Positions 15,965-25,650 are shown, numbered from the stretch's first letter. The stretch is DNA of 64,000 bases from Clostridia bacterium (GCA_017621475.1 JAGATA010000044.1:29634-93633), one strand, 5' to 3'. The notes: a model not told the origin generated them from the letters alone. A program made the numbers and translations.

Positions 15965-17464
15965 ATGATTTGTGATGCAGTTCAAAATTTGCTGGACTAT
16001 GGGATTAAGAACAATTTAATTACCGAAGATGATGTGTTTGTTGTACGCAACGAGCTTATGGAGACGCTATGTCTTACGAATTGGAAAGAGAGCGTATCCA
16101 AGCCCGAAGCGGATTCGATCGACGATATTCTTGCTCCCATCGTCGATTATGCCTGCAAGCAAGGAATCATTCCGAACACGGCGAATTCGCGAGACCTATT
16201 TGATACAAAAATTATGGGGCTTATGACACCGATGCCAAGAGAGGTAATTCGAGAGTTCAATAAAAGATATAAGGTCAGTCCCGAGGAAGCAACAGATTGG
16301 TATTACAAATACAGTCAAGGCTCCAATTACGTCAGAGCAGGGCGCATTGCCAAGGACTTAAAGTGGACGTATGAAACCGAATACGGAACTCTTGATATTA
16401 CCATCAATCTTTCAAAGCCTGAGAAGGATCCGCGCGATATCGCCGCAGCTAAAAAGCAACGTGCAAGTGCCTATCCAAAATGTCAGCTTTGTCCCGAGAA
16501 TGCGGGATTTGTCGGAAACGCCAATCATCCGGCAAGACAAAATCTCAGACCGATTCCATTGAAGGTCGGAGGCGAGGATTGGGAGTTTCAATATTCTCCA
16601 TACGGGTATTATAATGAGCATTGTATCGTTTTTAATACCAAGCACATTCCAATGAAGATTGATCAAACAGTCTTCGGCAAGCTCTTTGACATCATTGATT
16701 ATTTTCCACACTACTTCGTTGGTTCAAACGCAGATCTTCCTATCGTTGGAGGCTCGATACTGACTCACGAGCACTTCCAAGGCGGCAGATACACGTTTGC
16801 AATGGAGAAGGCGGAAATTGAGAAAACGTTCGAGATACCCAAGTATCCGAATGTGAAGGCAGGTATCGTCAAGTGGCCAATGTCGGTGATCAGGCTCTCT
16901 TGCGAAAACCGTGATGAGCTTGCAAAATGCTGTGATCTTGTTCTGAAAAAATGGAGATATTACAGCGATACGTCGGCACTGATCTTTGCGGAAACAGACG
17001 GGATTCAACACAACACCGTAACACCGATTACAAGAAAGAGCGGAACCGATTACGTCTGCGATATGGTACTTCGCAATAACTTGACCACAAATGATAGACC
17101 GCTTGGAGTATTTCATCCGAATCCAACACTTCATCACATCAAGAAAGAAAATATTGGTTTGATTGAAGTTATGGGACTTGCAATCCTTCCTGCAAGACTT
17201 GCAAGAGAGATTGGAATGCTTGAAAAAGCTATGCTCAGCAGACAAAACCTTTACGCATTGCCAGAGACTACAGCTCATGCAAAATGGGCGACAAAAATTC
17301 TGGAAAGACACCCTGAATTCTCGTCTGAAAACGCACGGGAAATTCTACAGCAAGAAATTGGCGAGGTATTCCTCGATGTTCTTAAGGATGCAGGAGTGTT
17401 CAAGAGAACAGACGAAGGAAAAATCGCATTCGGCAAATTCATTCGCACACTGGAAACCAAATAA
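15965..17464 (+). CDS. galT: UDP-glucose--hexose-1-phosphate uridylyltransferase, class II
   Basis: Leloir pathway enzyme exchanging galactose-1-phosphate for glucose-1-phosphate on UDP-glucose. At 499 residues it matches the class II GalT found in Gram-positive bacteria, not the 350-residue class I enzyme. Recognisable segments are the N-terminal leader (AVQNLLDYGIKNNLI), LMTPMPREV, YPKCQLCPENAGFVG, SPYGYYNEHCIVFNTKHIPM, GGSILTHEHFQGG with the active-site HxHxQ-type histidines (T-H-E-H-F-Q), and VFHPNPTLHHIK. GGGGG precedes the ATG. It is the first gene of the lac/gal operon. No galK or galE is in the window, so the rest of the pathway must be encoded elsewhere. Confidence 0.93.
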   Translation: MICDAVQNLLDYGIKNNLITEDDVFVVRNELMETLCLTNWKESVSKPEADSIDDILAPIVDYACKQGIIPNTANSRDLFDTKIMGLMTPMPREVIREFNKRYKVSPEEATDWYYKYSQGSNYVRAGRIAKDLKWTYETEYGTLDITINLSKPEKDPRDIAAAKKQRASAYPKCQLCPENAGFVGNANHPARQNLRPIPLKVGGEDWEFQYSPYGYYNEHCIVFNTKHIPMKIDQTVFGKLFDIIDYFPHYFVGSNADLPIVGGSILTHEHFQGGRYTFAMEKAEIEKTFEIPKYPNVKAGIVKWPMSVIRLSCENRDELAKCCDLVLKKWRYYSDTSALIFAETDGIQHNTVTPITRKSGTDYVCDMVLRNNLTTNDRPLGVFHPNPTLHHIKKENIGLIEVMGLAILPARLAREIGMLEKAMLSRQNLYALPETTAHAKWATKILERHPEFSSENAREILQQEIGEVFLDVLKDAGVFKRTDEGKIAFGKFIRTLETK

Positions 17465-17508
17465 AAATACTTATCTGAAAAAATTTATGATAATCGTTGG
17501 GGGTTAAT

Positions 17509-18897
17509 ATGAAAGAACGCAAGTATTTGAAATGGTATCACAAGATAGGATATGGCTCCGGAGATGTTGCAGGTAACTGTGTATATGCACTGCTTACCGC
17601 ATTTATGATGATCTATCTGACCGATACGGTCGGACTCAGCATGGGGATTGTAAGTACCTTAATTGCTGTATCGAAGATCTTTGACGGTGTATCTGACTTC
17701 TTCTTCGGAAGAATGATCGATAAGACTCACACGAAAATGGGCAAGGCGCGTCCGTGGATGCTTTGGCCGTACATTGGTTGCGCTGTTTGTCTTGTAGCCT
17801 GCTTTGCAATTCCTATGAGCTGGGGCGATACCGCACAGTACATTTTCTTCTTTATCTCGTACACACTTCTTAACGCAGTATTCTTTACCGCGAATAATAT
17901 TGCATACGCATCTCTTACTGCGTTGATCACAAAGAATACAAACGAAAGAGTTCAGCTCGGTTCGTTCCGTTTTATATTCGCCTTTGGAACAAAGATCTTC
18001 ATTGAAGCAGTTACGATTTTTGCTGTAAACTGGCTAGGCGGCGGTGCTATGGGATGGAGAACTATTGCTATCATTTATGCGGTTCTCGGTCTCGTCGTCA
18101 ACACGATCTCCGTTTTCTCCGTCAAGGAGCTTCCCGAGGCGGACGAAGGTATGGACGAGGAAAGGGAAGAAGAGCACAAGCTCACCTTCCTCCAGTCCTT
18201 CAAGCTTCTCCTTAAGAACAAATACTACGTTGTTATTTGCATTACCTATATCCTGACTCAGCTCTACGCTTCTGTTATCGGTATGGGAACCTACTACGCG
18301 AAATACATTCTCGGCGATGAGAGCCTGTTCAGTGATCTCTCGCTTGCTATCAATATCACGATGGTCGTAGCACTTGTCGCTTTGCCCTTCGTTATCAAAA
18401 AGATGCGCGGCATGTACAAGCTGAATATGATCGGTTATATTATTGCAGCTGCCGGCAGAGTCGGTGTAATGGTTGCAGGATATGCGGGAAGCGTTCCGCT
18501 GATGCTTGTATTCACCGCCGTATCCACTCTCGGTATCGCACCTCTCCAGGGCGATATGAACGCACTGATCGCATCCTGCTCCGAGTATACCACGCTTACC
18601 ACCGGTCACCGTGTTGACGGTATGATGTTCTCTTGTTCATCTCTCGGCATCAAAATCGGTGGCGCACTCGGTACTGCTATCTGCGGATGGCTCCTCGATT
18701 CTACGGGCTTCGTTGAAAACGTTGCTCAGAATGCCGCAACCGTTGGAATGCTTCACTTTCTCTATCTGTGGGCTCCCATCATCATCTGCGGCGCAGTATT
18801 CCTTTTGATCTCGCTTCTCAAGGTTGAGAAAGCAAACGAAAAGATTCTCGAAAAGAGAGAAGACAAGACCGTACCCGACGTTTACGGTAACGTATAA
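17509..18897 (+). CDS. GPH-family sugar:cation symporter
   Basis: Glycoside-pentoside-hexuronide symporter of 462 residues, twelve predicted helices, in the MelB/LacS group. The N-terminal GYGSGDVAGNCVYALLTAF and DTVGLSMG motifs and the loop FFFGRMIDKTHTKMGKARPW, with the family Asp and Lys/Arg residues, are diagnostic. There is no C-terminal EIIA-like domain, unlike LacS of streptococci. The ATG at 17509 is preceded by GGGGGTT; an upstream TTG at 17497 is less likely. Placed between galT and lacZ, it most likely imports lactose or another beta-galactoside with sodium or protons. Confidence 0.9.
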   Translation: MKERKYLKWYHKIGYGSGDVAGNCVYALLTAFMMIYLTDTVGLSMGIVSTLIAVSKIFDGVSDFFFGRMIDKTHTKMGKARPWMLWPYIGCAVCLVACFAIPMSWGDTAQYIFFFISYTLLNAVFFTANNIAYASLTALITKNTNERVQLGSFRFIFAFGTKIFIEAVTIFAVNWLGGGAMGWRTIAIIYAVLGLVVNTISVFSVKELPEADEGMDEEREEEHKLTFLQSFKLLLKNKYYVVICITYILTQLYASVIGMGTYYAKYILGDESLFSDLSLAINITMVVALVALPFVIKKMRGMYKLNMIGYIIAAAGRVGVMVAGYAGSVPLMLVFTAVSTLGIAPLQGDMNALIASCSEYTTLTTGHRVDGMMFSCSSLGIKIGGALGTAICGWLLDSTGFVENVAQNAATVGMLHFLYLWAPIIICGAVFLLISLLKVEKANEKILEKREDKTVPDVYGNV

Positions 18898-18908
18898 GGA
18901 GGCATAAA

Positions 18909-21479
18909 ATGAAAGAATACGAAAGATTCGAACGAATAGGTACAACACCTCATAGAAGCTACTACATACCTTTTGCAGAAAATGACGTAATCAGAACCAA
19001 GCACGGCATTCAGGACCGCGCATCCAGTTCTCGCTTTATGTCGCTTGACGGCGTATGGCAGATAAAGAAGCATGATCACGTTGAGGATTTCGAGATCAAC
19101 GAAAAGCTTGAGGACAGAATTCCCGTTCCCGCGTGTGTTCAGATGCACGGCTATGACCATATTCAGTACCTCAATATCAGATATCCTTTTCCGGTTATGC
19201 TCCCGCACCTTCCTTACGAAAACCCCTGCTGGCATTACCGTCGCACATTTAACCTGAAGAAAAAGCCTGATGAGAAGTATTATATTAACTTTGAGGGCGT
19301 TGATTCCGCGTTTTACCTTTACATTAACGGACAGTTCAAGGGATATTCCCAGATCTCTCACGCAACCAGTGAGTTTGACGTGACCGAGCTTGTTGAGAAC
19401 GGAGAGAACACCATAGATATGCTTGTTTTGAAATGGTGTATTTCCACTTACCTTGAGTGTCAAGATAAATTCCGCTTCTCAGGAATTTTCAGAAACGTAT
19501 ATCTCCTTACCCGTCCCGAAAAGCACATCACTGACTATAAGCTCGAAACCGCAATCTTGGGCAACAACGGTATTGTTACCGTGTTCAACAAGAGTGACGT
19601 GGATATTCGCTGTGTGATCGGTGAGACCGAGACAGTAGCAAAGGTAGGGGAGAGCGCGACTATCACTGTTGATAATATCCGCCCTTGGTCTCCCGAGGAT
19701 CCCAAGCTCTACGGACTTTACCTATATGCAAACGGCGAGAAGATCGAGGAAAAGATTGGCTTCCGTGAGGTCAGCATCGACGGCAAAGTATTCAAGGTAA
19801 ACGGCGTAGCCGTGAAGCTTAAGGGCGTTAACCGCCACGACTTCAATTGCGAGACTGCCGCAACCGTTAGCCTTGAGGATATGGCAAAGGATATTCACCT
19901 GATGAAGGAATTGAACGTTAACGCGGTCAGAACCTCTCATTACCCCAACAGTCCCGAATTCTACTTGCTATGCGATAAGTTCGGTATTTACGTGATGGAT
20001 GAGGCAGACCTTGAAATGCACGGCGCTTGCTCCCGTGACGGACGCTACGATACACCTCTTTGGATGGAGTATGCCGAAAACGAGTTCTTTGCTCCCGGCA
20101 TTACCGACAGACACGCGGCTCTTGTTGAAAGAGATAAGAACCGTACCAGCGTTATCATCTGGTCGCTCGGTAACGAGAGCTCCTTCGGTAAGGCATTCTT
20201 TGAAGGTGCAAAATACATCCGCAACCACGACAGCACCCGTCCCATTCATTATGAAGGACTCCAGTACGCTGACCCCAAGTATTACTATACCGATATGGTG
20301 GATATGGTCAGTATGATGTATCCTTCCTTCCAGACCATCAGAGATAAGGTTCTCAACAATCCCGAGGAAACTCGTCCCTTCGTTCTCTGCGAATACACCC
20401 ATGCAATGGGTAACTCCTGTGGCGACATCGCTGCTTATTGGGATATGATCTACAACAATGAGCAGATGATGGGCGCGTTCGTATGGGAATGGGCTGACCA
20501 CGGTATTAAGAGCGATGACGGATTCCTTTACGGCGGAGACTTTGAAGAACTCGAACACGACGGAAACTTCTGTGCGGACGGACTTTTGACTCCTGATCGA
20601 AAGCTCAAATCCAACGCACTTGAAATGAAAGCGGTATACGGCGGTAAGACGACCTCTGAAATGTGTGAGGTTGAGATCCCTAAGAGCACCTATAAGTTCT
20701 CGTCCGCAATCGCTATTGAGGTCAACGAGCATACAGGCGAGATCACCTCGATCAAGGCAGACGGCAACGAGGTTCTTCGCACCCCCATTCATTTCAACAT
20801 TACGAGATATACGGATAATGACCGAGACCTGCTTCCTCATTGGATAGGACGTTGCCATCTTTCCTCCTGCAAGCCGCATATCTTCTCTTGTGAGAAATCC
20901 GAGAACCATTATAAGTTTGAGGGCGTTCTTGCTGCAAACTGTTTGATGCCTGCGGCAGAGTTTACCCTTGAATATATAGTAACGGGTAACGAACTCACCG
21001 TTTCGGTTTCTTACAAGCTTGCCGATTACGTTGAGAATTTCCCACGCTTCGGTTTTGAGTTCGGCGTAGACAAGGGACACTGTAACTTCTCCTATGTGGG
21101 CTTTGGTCCTATGGAAAGCTATGTGGATAAGCATGTTGCTTGCGAGTACGGCTACTACGTCAGCTCTGCGGAAGAGAACTACGACAGAAAGTACATCCGT
21201 CCGCAGGAGGCAGGAAGCCATTATGCTTGTAAGTATATGGCAGTCAAAGATCTGTTTAAGGTAACGGCAGAGAAGCCCTTCTCTTGCTCGGTCAACCCTT
21301 TTACCACGGAGCAGCTCAGAGAAACCCTTCATTCCTTCGAGCTTGAAGAGAATGATTTTGTCAATGTATGTATCGATGTAGCTATGCGTGGCGTAGGATC
21401 TCATTCCTGCGGTCCTGAACTTCCTGAAGAATACGAAATTCCGAGAGAAGGAAAAAATACCTTTACGTTTGTATTTTAA
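18909..21479 (+). CDS. lacZ: Glycoside hydrolase family 2 beta-galactosidase
   Basis: Cytoplasmic beta-galactosidase of 856 residues, shorter than E. coli LacZ (1023) but complete for a GH2 enzyme: jelly-roll sugar-binding domain (about 50-205), Ig-like domain (about 206-300), TIM barrel (about 300-590) and a C-terminal small-chain-like domain. The acid/base is E423 in WSLGNESS and the nucleophile is E495 in LCEYTHAMGNS. GVNRHDF and RTSHYPNSPEFY are typical barrel motifs. AAGGAGG precedes the ATG. With no signal peptide it acts on sugar already taken up by the symporter encoded before it. Codons favour GAG and AAG more than the surrounding housekeeping genes do, which suggests transfer. Confidence 0.93.
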   Translation: MKEYERFERIGTTPHRSYYIPFAENDVIRTKHGIQDRASSSRFMSLDGVWQIKKHDHVEDFEINEKLEDRIPVPACVQMHGYDHIQYLNIRYPFPVMLPHLPYENPCWHYRRTFNLKKKPDEKYYINFEGVDSAFYLYINGQFKGYSQISHATSEFDVTELVENGENTIDMLVLKWCISTYLECQDKFRFSGIFRNVYLLTRPEKHITDYKLETAILGNNGIVTVFNKSDVDIRCVIGETETVAKVGESATITVDNIRPWSPEDPKLYGLYLYANGEKIEEKIGFREVSIDGKVFKVNGVAVKLKGVNRHDFNCETAATVSLEDMAKDIHLMKELNVNAVRTSHYPNSPEFYLLCDKFGIYVMDEADLEMHGACSRDGRYDTPLWMEYAENEFFAPGITDRHAALVERDKNRTSVIIWSLGNESSFGKAFFEGAKYIRNHDSTRPIHYEGLQYADPKYYYTDMVDMVSMMYPSFQTIRDKVLNNPEETRPFVLCEYTHAMGNSCGDIAAYWDMIYNNEQMMGAFVWEWADHGIKSDDGFLYGGDFEELEHDGNFCADGLLTPDRKLKSNALEMKAVYGGKTTSEMCEVEIPKSTYKFSSAIAIEVNEHTGEITSIKADGNEVLRTPIHFNITRYTDNDRDLLPHWIGRCHLSSCKPHIFSCEKSENHYKFEGVLAANCLMPAAEFTLEYIVTGNELTVSVSYKLADYVENFPRFGFEFGVDKGHCNFSYVGFGPMESYVDKHVACEYGYYVSSAEENYDRKYIRPQEAGSHYACKYMAVKDLFKVTAEKPFSCSVNPFTTEQLRETLHSFELEENDFVNVCIDVAMRGVGSHSCGPELPEEYEIPREGKNTFTFVF

Positions 21480-21514
21480 CGGCAATTTTTTCAAATGAAA
21501 AATACATAATTTAT

Positions 21515-21546
21515 ATGCTCGCACCGGCTTGGTGCGAGCATTTTTA
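21515..21546 (+). terminator. Terminator of the lac/gal operon
   Basis: ATGCTCGCACC / GGTGCGAGCAT with a five-base loop followed by TTTTTA. Confidence 0.9.
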
Positions 21547-21549
21547 TGT

Positions 21550-21912
21550 AATAGGAAATTACTCAAAATAAAAAAGCACATTGAAAATCTTTATGAATCT
21601 ATCGGCGGTACTTATCGCGAAGAAAACGGACATCTTATTCTCATCCTTGAACTTTTCAAGCGTATTGACTATCATATTGGCAAGTACGGACGGATGCACA
21701 TTGATTACATCAAACGCCATTGTCGCGGAATGTACACAACGCTTTTGTCCGAGGGCAAGTTGAACGCTCGGTTGCACGAAATCGGCCTTGAAGCAAAAGT
21801 TATGCTTGAAGCCCTCATCCCTCGCTTTAATGCCGAAAGAGATATCGACAAAGCTTTGAAAGCTTGCGATATGCTCCGATATTTAGATTTCAAATTATAC
21901 TCGCAAACTTGA
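21550..21912 (+). pseudogene. TnpV-like transposon protein remnant
   Basis: The frame reads IGGTYREENGHLILIL, then YHIGKYGRMHIDYIKRH, then YTTLLSEGKLNARLHEI and LEALIPRFNAERDI. This is the core of the small transposon-associated protein TnpV. It has no proper start codon or RBS (the frame enters from the lacZ terminator), and its C-terminus ends early, without the usual final helix. The following 21913-22149 has no gene. A second, apparently intact tnpV start lies at the right end of the window. Confidence 0.7.
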
Positions 21913-22089
21913 AATGAACATAGCTTTATGGTATAATAAAATATCAATAATTATTTGATAATCAAAAATGCACTTCTCTTTTGATAAAAGTTTACCCAAA
22001 AGGCAATGTTGCGTAAAAAATATTGCTGATGTAGATTGTTGCCCGCTAAAACCATATGAGCATAACAAAATAATCGCATTTTTTATCAA

Positions 22090-22116
22090 TTGTGATTTCC
22101 AATAAAGTGGTATAAT
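22090..22116 (+). promoter_or_regulatory. Promoter of the second AraC-type gene
   Basis: TTGTGA, 15-base spacer, TATAAT with TGG before the -10 (extended -10 compensates the short spacer). Confidence 0.5.
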
Positions 22117-22149
22117 AAAAATAACTATATTATACGGATGGGACTAACC

Positions 22150-22989
22150 ATGTCAAGTGCACACATTCAACGAATTTTAGAATATATCGAAGAGCATCTT
22201 ACCGATGACAGCTTACTTGATAACACCACTCTTGCATCAATCACAGGATATTCAAAGTACCATTTTCTGCGATTTTTTCGTGATACGACCAAGCTGACAC
22301 CTGCAGATTATATTCGCAAGCGCAGGATAACCGAAATCGTAAAGCATATCGGTGATGATAACACGTTTATTGCTAATCTCGCATTCAAATACGGGTTCAA
22401 CTCAAAAGAAAATTTCACACGCGCTTTCAAAAACGAGCACAAAATACTTCCGAGTGAATTTAAGACTGCAAACTGTAGTTTGAGGCTCTTTGAACCTTTT
22501 GACTTCAATGCCGAATTTGAATTGCCGTCAGTATCGATATGTTACCTTGAATATTTTGACCTTGTCGCGTACTCTTTTGGCACAGAGTTTGCGCCGAATT
22601 GTTGGAATAAATACAACGCAGAACGCCGTTCTTTGAAGCTTTCGGACGGTAAGATTGTTGAGGACTATGGTGCAATGCGCCGGAATTCAGAAAAGAATCA
22701 GCTCGAATACTATATCGGTATCAATGCTCGAAATGCTGTTGGAAACACCGATAACACCGTTATGCTGAATATCAACGGTGGATTATACGCTGTTTTTGAA
22801 ACTGCTCCATCAAGTCAGCATCGTTTTGTTGATACCATTCGCAAGACATGGGATTGGATCGGAAACTGTTGGCTTCCGCAAAACGGATATAAAAGAAGAA
22901 ACGATTTTGAATTGGAACGCTATACCGAGTCAAGCAGAACGTATTCGGAAACCATCCTAATACCTATCAAAAAGGAGGAACAGAAATAG
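22150..22989 (+). CDS. AraC family regulator with C-terminal GyrI-like effector domain
   Basis: Regulator of 279 residues in Rob/SoxS-like arrangement: AraC helix-turn-helix at the N-terminus (about 1-105, with TLASITGYSKYHFLRFFRD and the second helix pair ending GFNSKENFTRAFKNEHK), then a GyrI-like small-molecule-binding domain (about 115-279, with GLYAVFETAPSSQHRF and ending ILIPIKKEEQK). The ATG at 22150 follows GGGA; another at 22138 has no RBS. The stop TAG overlaps the GTG start of the next gene (TAGTG), so the two are coupled and may share a function. The inducer is unknown. Confidence 0.8.
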   Translation: MSSAHIQRILEYIEEHLTDDSLLDNTTLASITGYSKYHFLRFFRDTTKLTPADYIRKRRITEIVKHIGDDNTFIANLAFKYGFNSKENFTRAFKNEHKILPSEFKTANCSLRLFEPFDFNAEFELPSVSICYLEYFDLVAYSFGTEFAPNCWNKYNAERRSLKLSDGKIVEDYGAMRRNSEKNQLEYYIGINARNAVGNTDNTVMLNINGGLYAVFETAPSSQHRFVDTIRKTWDWIGNCWLPQNGYKRRNDFELERYTESSRTYSETILIPIKKEEQK

Positions 22990-24059
22990 TGGAAATCAAT
23001 AAACTGCAAAATTACATAGATTTTCTCCTTGAGAACGCCAATCCCTCTATCAAGCTCCGTGTAAAGAAAGAGATTCTCGGAAGCATAAACGCAGAGGAAG
23101 AAGCGGAACTAAAATCACAAATACTGCAAGAAAAGATTATCTGTTTTATGGCAGAAAAACAACAGGCAAACGGATGGATTGGACTTGGATTCCACGGTTC
23201 AAACAAAAATGCGGGACAATATGATAACCAAGAAACTGCTACAAAGTATATGGGAGAAAAAGGTCTTAAAGGCACTCCGATTCTCGATAAAGCGATGGAT
23301 GCGTATGCCACAACAAAGCTTACCGATCTTTGCTACGAAACCAAAGGACAATATTATAGCGAGTTTGAAATTCCCGCCTTCGGTCAAAATACGATACGTT
23401 CTGCATGTATAGCAAGGGCACATTATGATGACATCATAGATATAAAACCGCAAATAGGCGTTGCACTTGAATCCTTCCGCAGAGTAACCGAAGTAAATTC
23501 AATACTTGATGTATCCCGAGCGTCAAAAAAATGTCGCTTGTTCAATAATGGCGAAAGATGGCCTTGCAGATACCATCTTGAAATTCTTGCATTTACGGAT
23601 TCGTGGAAAAATGAGAGTAATATAAAGATGCTCGCAGAGTCGTTTAAACATCTTATGCGCACCGATAGACCTGAAATTACGAATACGCCCGTGGCATGTT
23701 GGGTCGGCCACGCAGTAGGTCCGCTGTGGTATTATCCGGAAGGATATTCTATTTCCACAAACGCAATAAACAAATTTGACGCTGACGGTGTTCGAAAAAT
23801 CAACTTTGAAAAAGTGGAATGGCTCTGTCGATGTGGACTATATCCGTATTTGAAAGAATTAAGATCGGAAGTTGAATATATCGTTGAACACATCAACGAG
23901 AACGGAATATGCGATGTCCCGTTTTATGAGAACGAGTTTCGCGGTTGGGGGCCTTATGCAGGACTGCAACTTGAGACAGATTGGAAATCAAAAATTCGCA
24001 AGTCTTGTGATGTTACATTCCGAGCTCTGCTAATTATGCACTATGCGGAATTAAAATAA
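22989..24059 (+). CDS. Unknown soluble protein coupled to the AraC/GyrI-type regulator
   Basis: Hypothetical protein of 356 residues with a GTG start, AGGAGG ten bases upstream and TAGTG overlap with the preceding regulator. No membrane helix or signal peptide. It is mostly helical with spaced Trp, Tyr and Cys residues; notable stretches are GWIGLGFHGSNKNAG (about 57-71), TPVACWVGHAVGPLWYYPEG (about 236-255) and RGWGPYAGLQLETDWK near the end. The overall feel is an alpha/alpha toroid of the prenyltransferase/terpene cyclase kind, but no family motif is certain. Coupling to a GyrI-type regulator suggests it acts on, or responds to, the small molecule sensed by that regulator. Confidence 0.6.
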   Translation: MEINKLQNYIDFLLENANPSIKLRVKKEILGSINAEEEAELKSQILQEKIICFMAEKQQANGWIGLGFHGSNKNAGQYDNQETATKYMGEKGLKGTPILDKAMDAYATTKLTDLCYETKGQYYSEFEIPAFGQNTIRSACIARAHYDDIIDIKPQIGVALESFRRVTEVNSILDVSRASKKCRLFNNGERWPCRYHLEILAFTDSWKNESNIKMLAESFKHLMRTDRPEITNTPVACWVGHAVGPLWYYPEGYSISTNAINKFDADGVRKINFEKVEWLCRCGLYPYLKELRSEVEYIVEHINENGICDVPFYENEFRGWGPYAGLQLETDWKSKIRKSCDVTFRALLIMHYAELK

Positions 24060-24071
24060 ATAAGGACTTCT

Positions 24072-24534
24072 ATGAGCTTTGATTACCTTCAATGAGGCAT
24101 ACTGTAAGTGGTGCTATACCGACGAAAAATTTGTTTATACAAACCTTGAAGAATTGAAAGATTTTCTTGCGGGACATATTTCGAATGACAAATGGCCTCC
24201 AGAACAGTCACGAGCCTTTTTGAAGTATAGTTACCAAAACTCAACTATTGGCAACATTATCGGGTATATGTCGCTCTCTAAGGAAAGCGATGATGCCTAC
24301 TAGCTTCACAACCTTGCTGTGTTGCCGGAGTATAGACATAATGGCTACGGTAAATTGCTTCTCGATCACGCAAAGGATGTAGTAAAAGCATCGGGCGGTA
24401 ATGTAATAAAAATCGGCATTATCGAAGAAAGTACCGTTTTGAAGAATTGGTATATAGCGAACGGCTTTGTACATACCGAAACGAAGAAGTTTGACCATCT
24501 TCCGTTTACAAGCGGTTACTTTAGCTCCGAATGA
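24072..24534 (+). pseudogene. GNAT acetyltransferase inactivated by a nonsense codon and a frameshift
   Basis: The frame from about 24079 reads ITFNEAYCKWCYTDEKF to SKESDDAY, then TAG (24301-24303), then LHNLAVLPEYRHNGYGKLLL with the GNAT acetyl-CoA loop (R/QxxGxG/A, here RHNGYG) and a complete C-terminus. A single base change (GAG to TAG) at a usual Glu position explains the stop. The best start, ATG at 24072 after AAGGA, is in another frame, so a one-base shift near 24080 is also present. The C-terminal half is close to the intact acetyltransferase at 30383-30868. Confidence 0.75.
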
Positions 24535-24599
24535 AGTTGCAAAGATGATCCAGACTCATTTTGCAATCGAAGGACGAAAAGAATGAAAGGAGTATCAAA

Positions 24600-25154
24600 A
24601 TGATATTTGATGATAAGCAAATCATCTTAAAAGATGGACGAACCGCTATTTTGAAAAGCCCTTGTGTTGAGGATGCGGAAAAGTTACTGAACTACATAAA
24701 GAAATCGTGTGGCGAAACTGATTTTCTCATACGTTACCCCGAAGAATGGAACACCACCGTTGAACAGGAGGAAGCATGGGTAAATCGTCTGCTCTCCTCT
24801 CCCGATACCTTGGGAATCACCTGCTATATTGACGGAGAAGTTGCAGGCAACTGTGAGATCAGCTTTAGGGGCGGTATGAAAACTTACCACAGGGCTACCA
24901 TTGCTATTGCAATTCTTAAAGACTATTGGAATCTCGGAATCGGTTCTGCAATGTTTGAGGAACTTGTTGCCGCAGCACAAAAACGAGGAACTGAGATCAT
25001 GGAGCTGGAGTTCATAGAGGGTAATGATCGTGCAAGGCATTTGTACGAGAAATTTGGATTCCGTGTTATTTCTGAAAAGCCGAATATGTTTAAGCTCAAG
25101 GACGGTACTTATCGGAGTGAGTTCTATATGCAGAAGTATTTGCGAGATATATAA
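24600..25154 (+). CDS. GNAT family N-acetyltransferase
   Basis: Acetyl-CoA dependent acetyltransferase of 184 residues. The start at 24600 is set by AAAGGAG seven bases upstream; an in-frame ATG at 24561 has no RBS. The fold is visible from the N-terminal ILKDGRTAILKSPCVEDA to the acetyl-CoA motif A, IAILKDYWNLGIGSAMFEEL (about 114-133, with the Q/RxxGxG loop as NLGIGS), and motif B EFIEGNDRARHLYEKFGF. Substrate unknown; RimI/RimL-like small-molecule or protein acetylation is typical. It is the only intact gene between two decayed ones. Confidence 0.85.
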   Translation: MIFDDKQIILKDGRTAILKSPCVEDAEKLLNYIKKSCGETDFLIRYPEEWNTTVEQEEAWVNRLLSSPDTLGITCYIDGEVAGNCEISFRGGMKTYHRATIAIAILKDYWNLGIGSAMFEELVAAAQKRGTEIMELEFIEGNDRARHLYEKFGFRVISEKPNMFKLKDGTYRSEFYMQKYLRDI

Positions 25155-25231
25155 GCGAACGAAGCGGGAAACATACTTGCAGATTTTGTGACTTTTTTAT
25201 GAAATCGTTCTTTTTTCAAAATTCCCCTTGA

Positions 25232-25532
25232 CAAATCTCGTCTCAAAAGGAGATTCTCAAGAAATACGCAAAAGAACAAGGTTTTCACAATATCCGTTTT
25301 TTCGTGGACAATGGCTACTCCGGTGCCAACTTCAAGACCCGCAAGCAGTCGTACAAGAGCAAAAAAATCGAAAAACCTCCCAATCATATGGAAGATTTTT
25401 GAGAATACCCATGAAGCCATTATTGACGAAGAAACCTTTGCCCGAGTGCAGGATGTGACGATCATCTACAACTATATCGGCATACTCCCCGCCAATTCGC
25501 TCTATAACATTATGAACGTAAAAGCGGCATGA
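25232..25532 (+). pseudogene. Serine recombinase remnant with large internal deletion
   Basis: The frame at 25232 reads QISSQKEILKKYAKEQGFHN then IRFFVDNGYSGANF, the typical start of a large serine recombinase after its catalytic Ser region, then jumps to KTRKQSYKSKKIEKPP from the C-terminal part. A shift of frame then gives IFENTHEAIIDEETFARVQ and a last segment ending VKAA with the stop at 25530-25532. Hundreds of codons are missing. The stop overlaps an inverted repeat AAGCGGCATGA / TCATGCCGCTT (25522-25550). It marks the right edge of the variable 8-25.5 kb stretch. Confidence 0.75.
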
Positions 25533-25621
25533 CCTAAATCATGCCGCTTCCCGAAAACTTAATTATGCTGTTTTATTGAACCGACTGCTCAGTGCGTCTT
25601 TTTTGTTTGCGGTGTAAGCTA

Positions 25622-25650
25622 TTGCTTTTCAAACGTATTCGTGATATTAT
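25622..25650 (+). promoter_or_regulatory. Promoter of the rRNA methyltransferase gene
   Basis: TTGCTT, 17-base spacer, TATTAT with TGA extension; 34 bases before the ATG. Confidence 0.68.

Noticed and set aside
19968..21581. 537-codon open frame antisense to lacZ
   Set aside because: It is a shadow of the GH2 gene, has no RBS or homologous-looking motif, and arises from the codon usage of lacZ.
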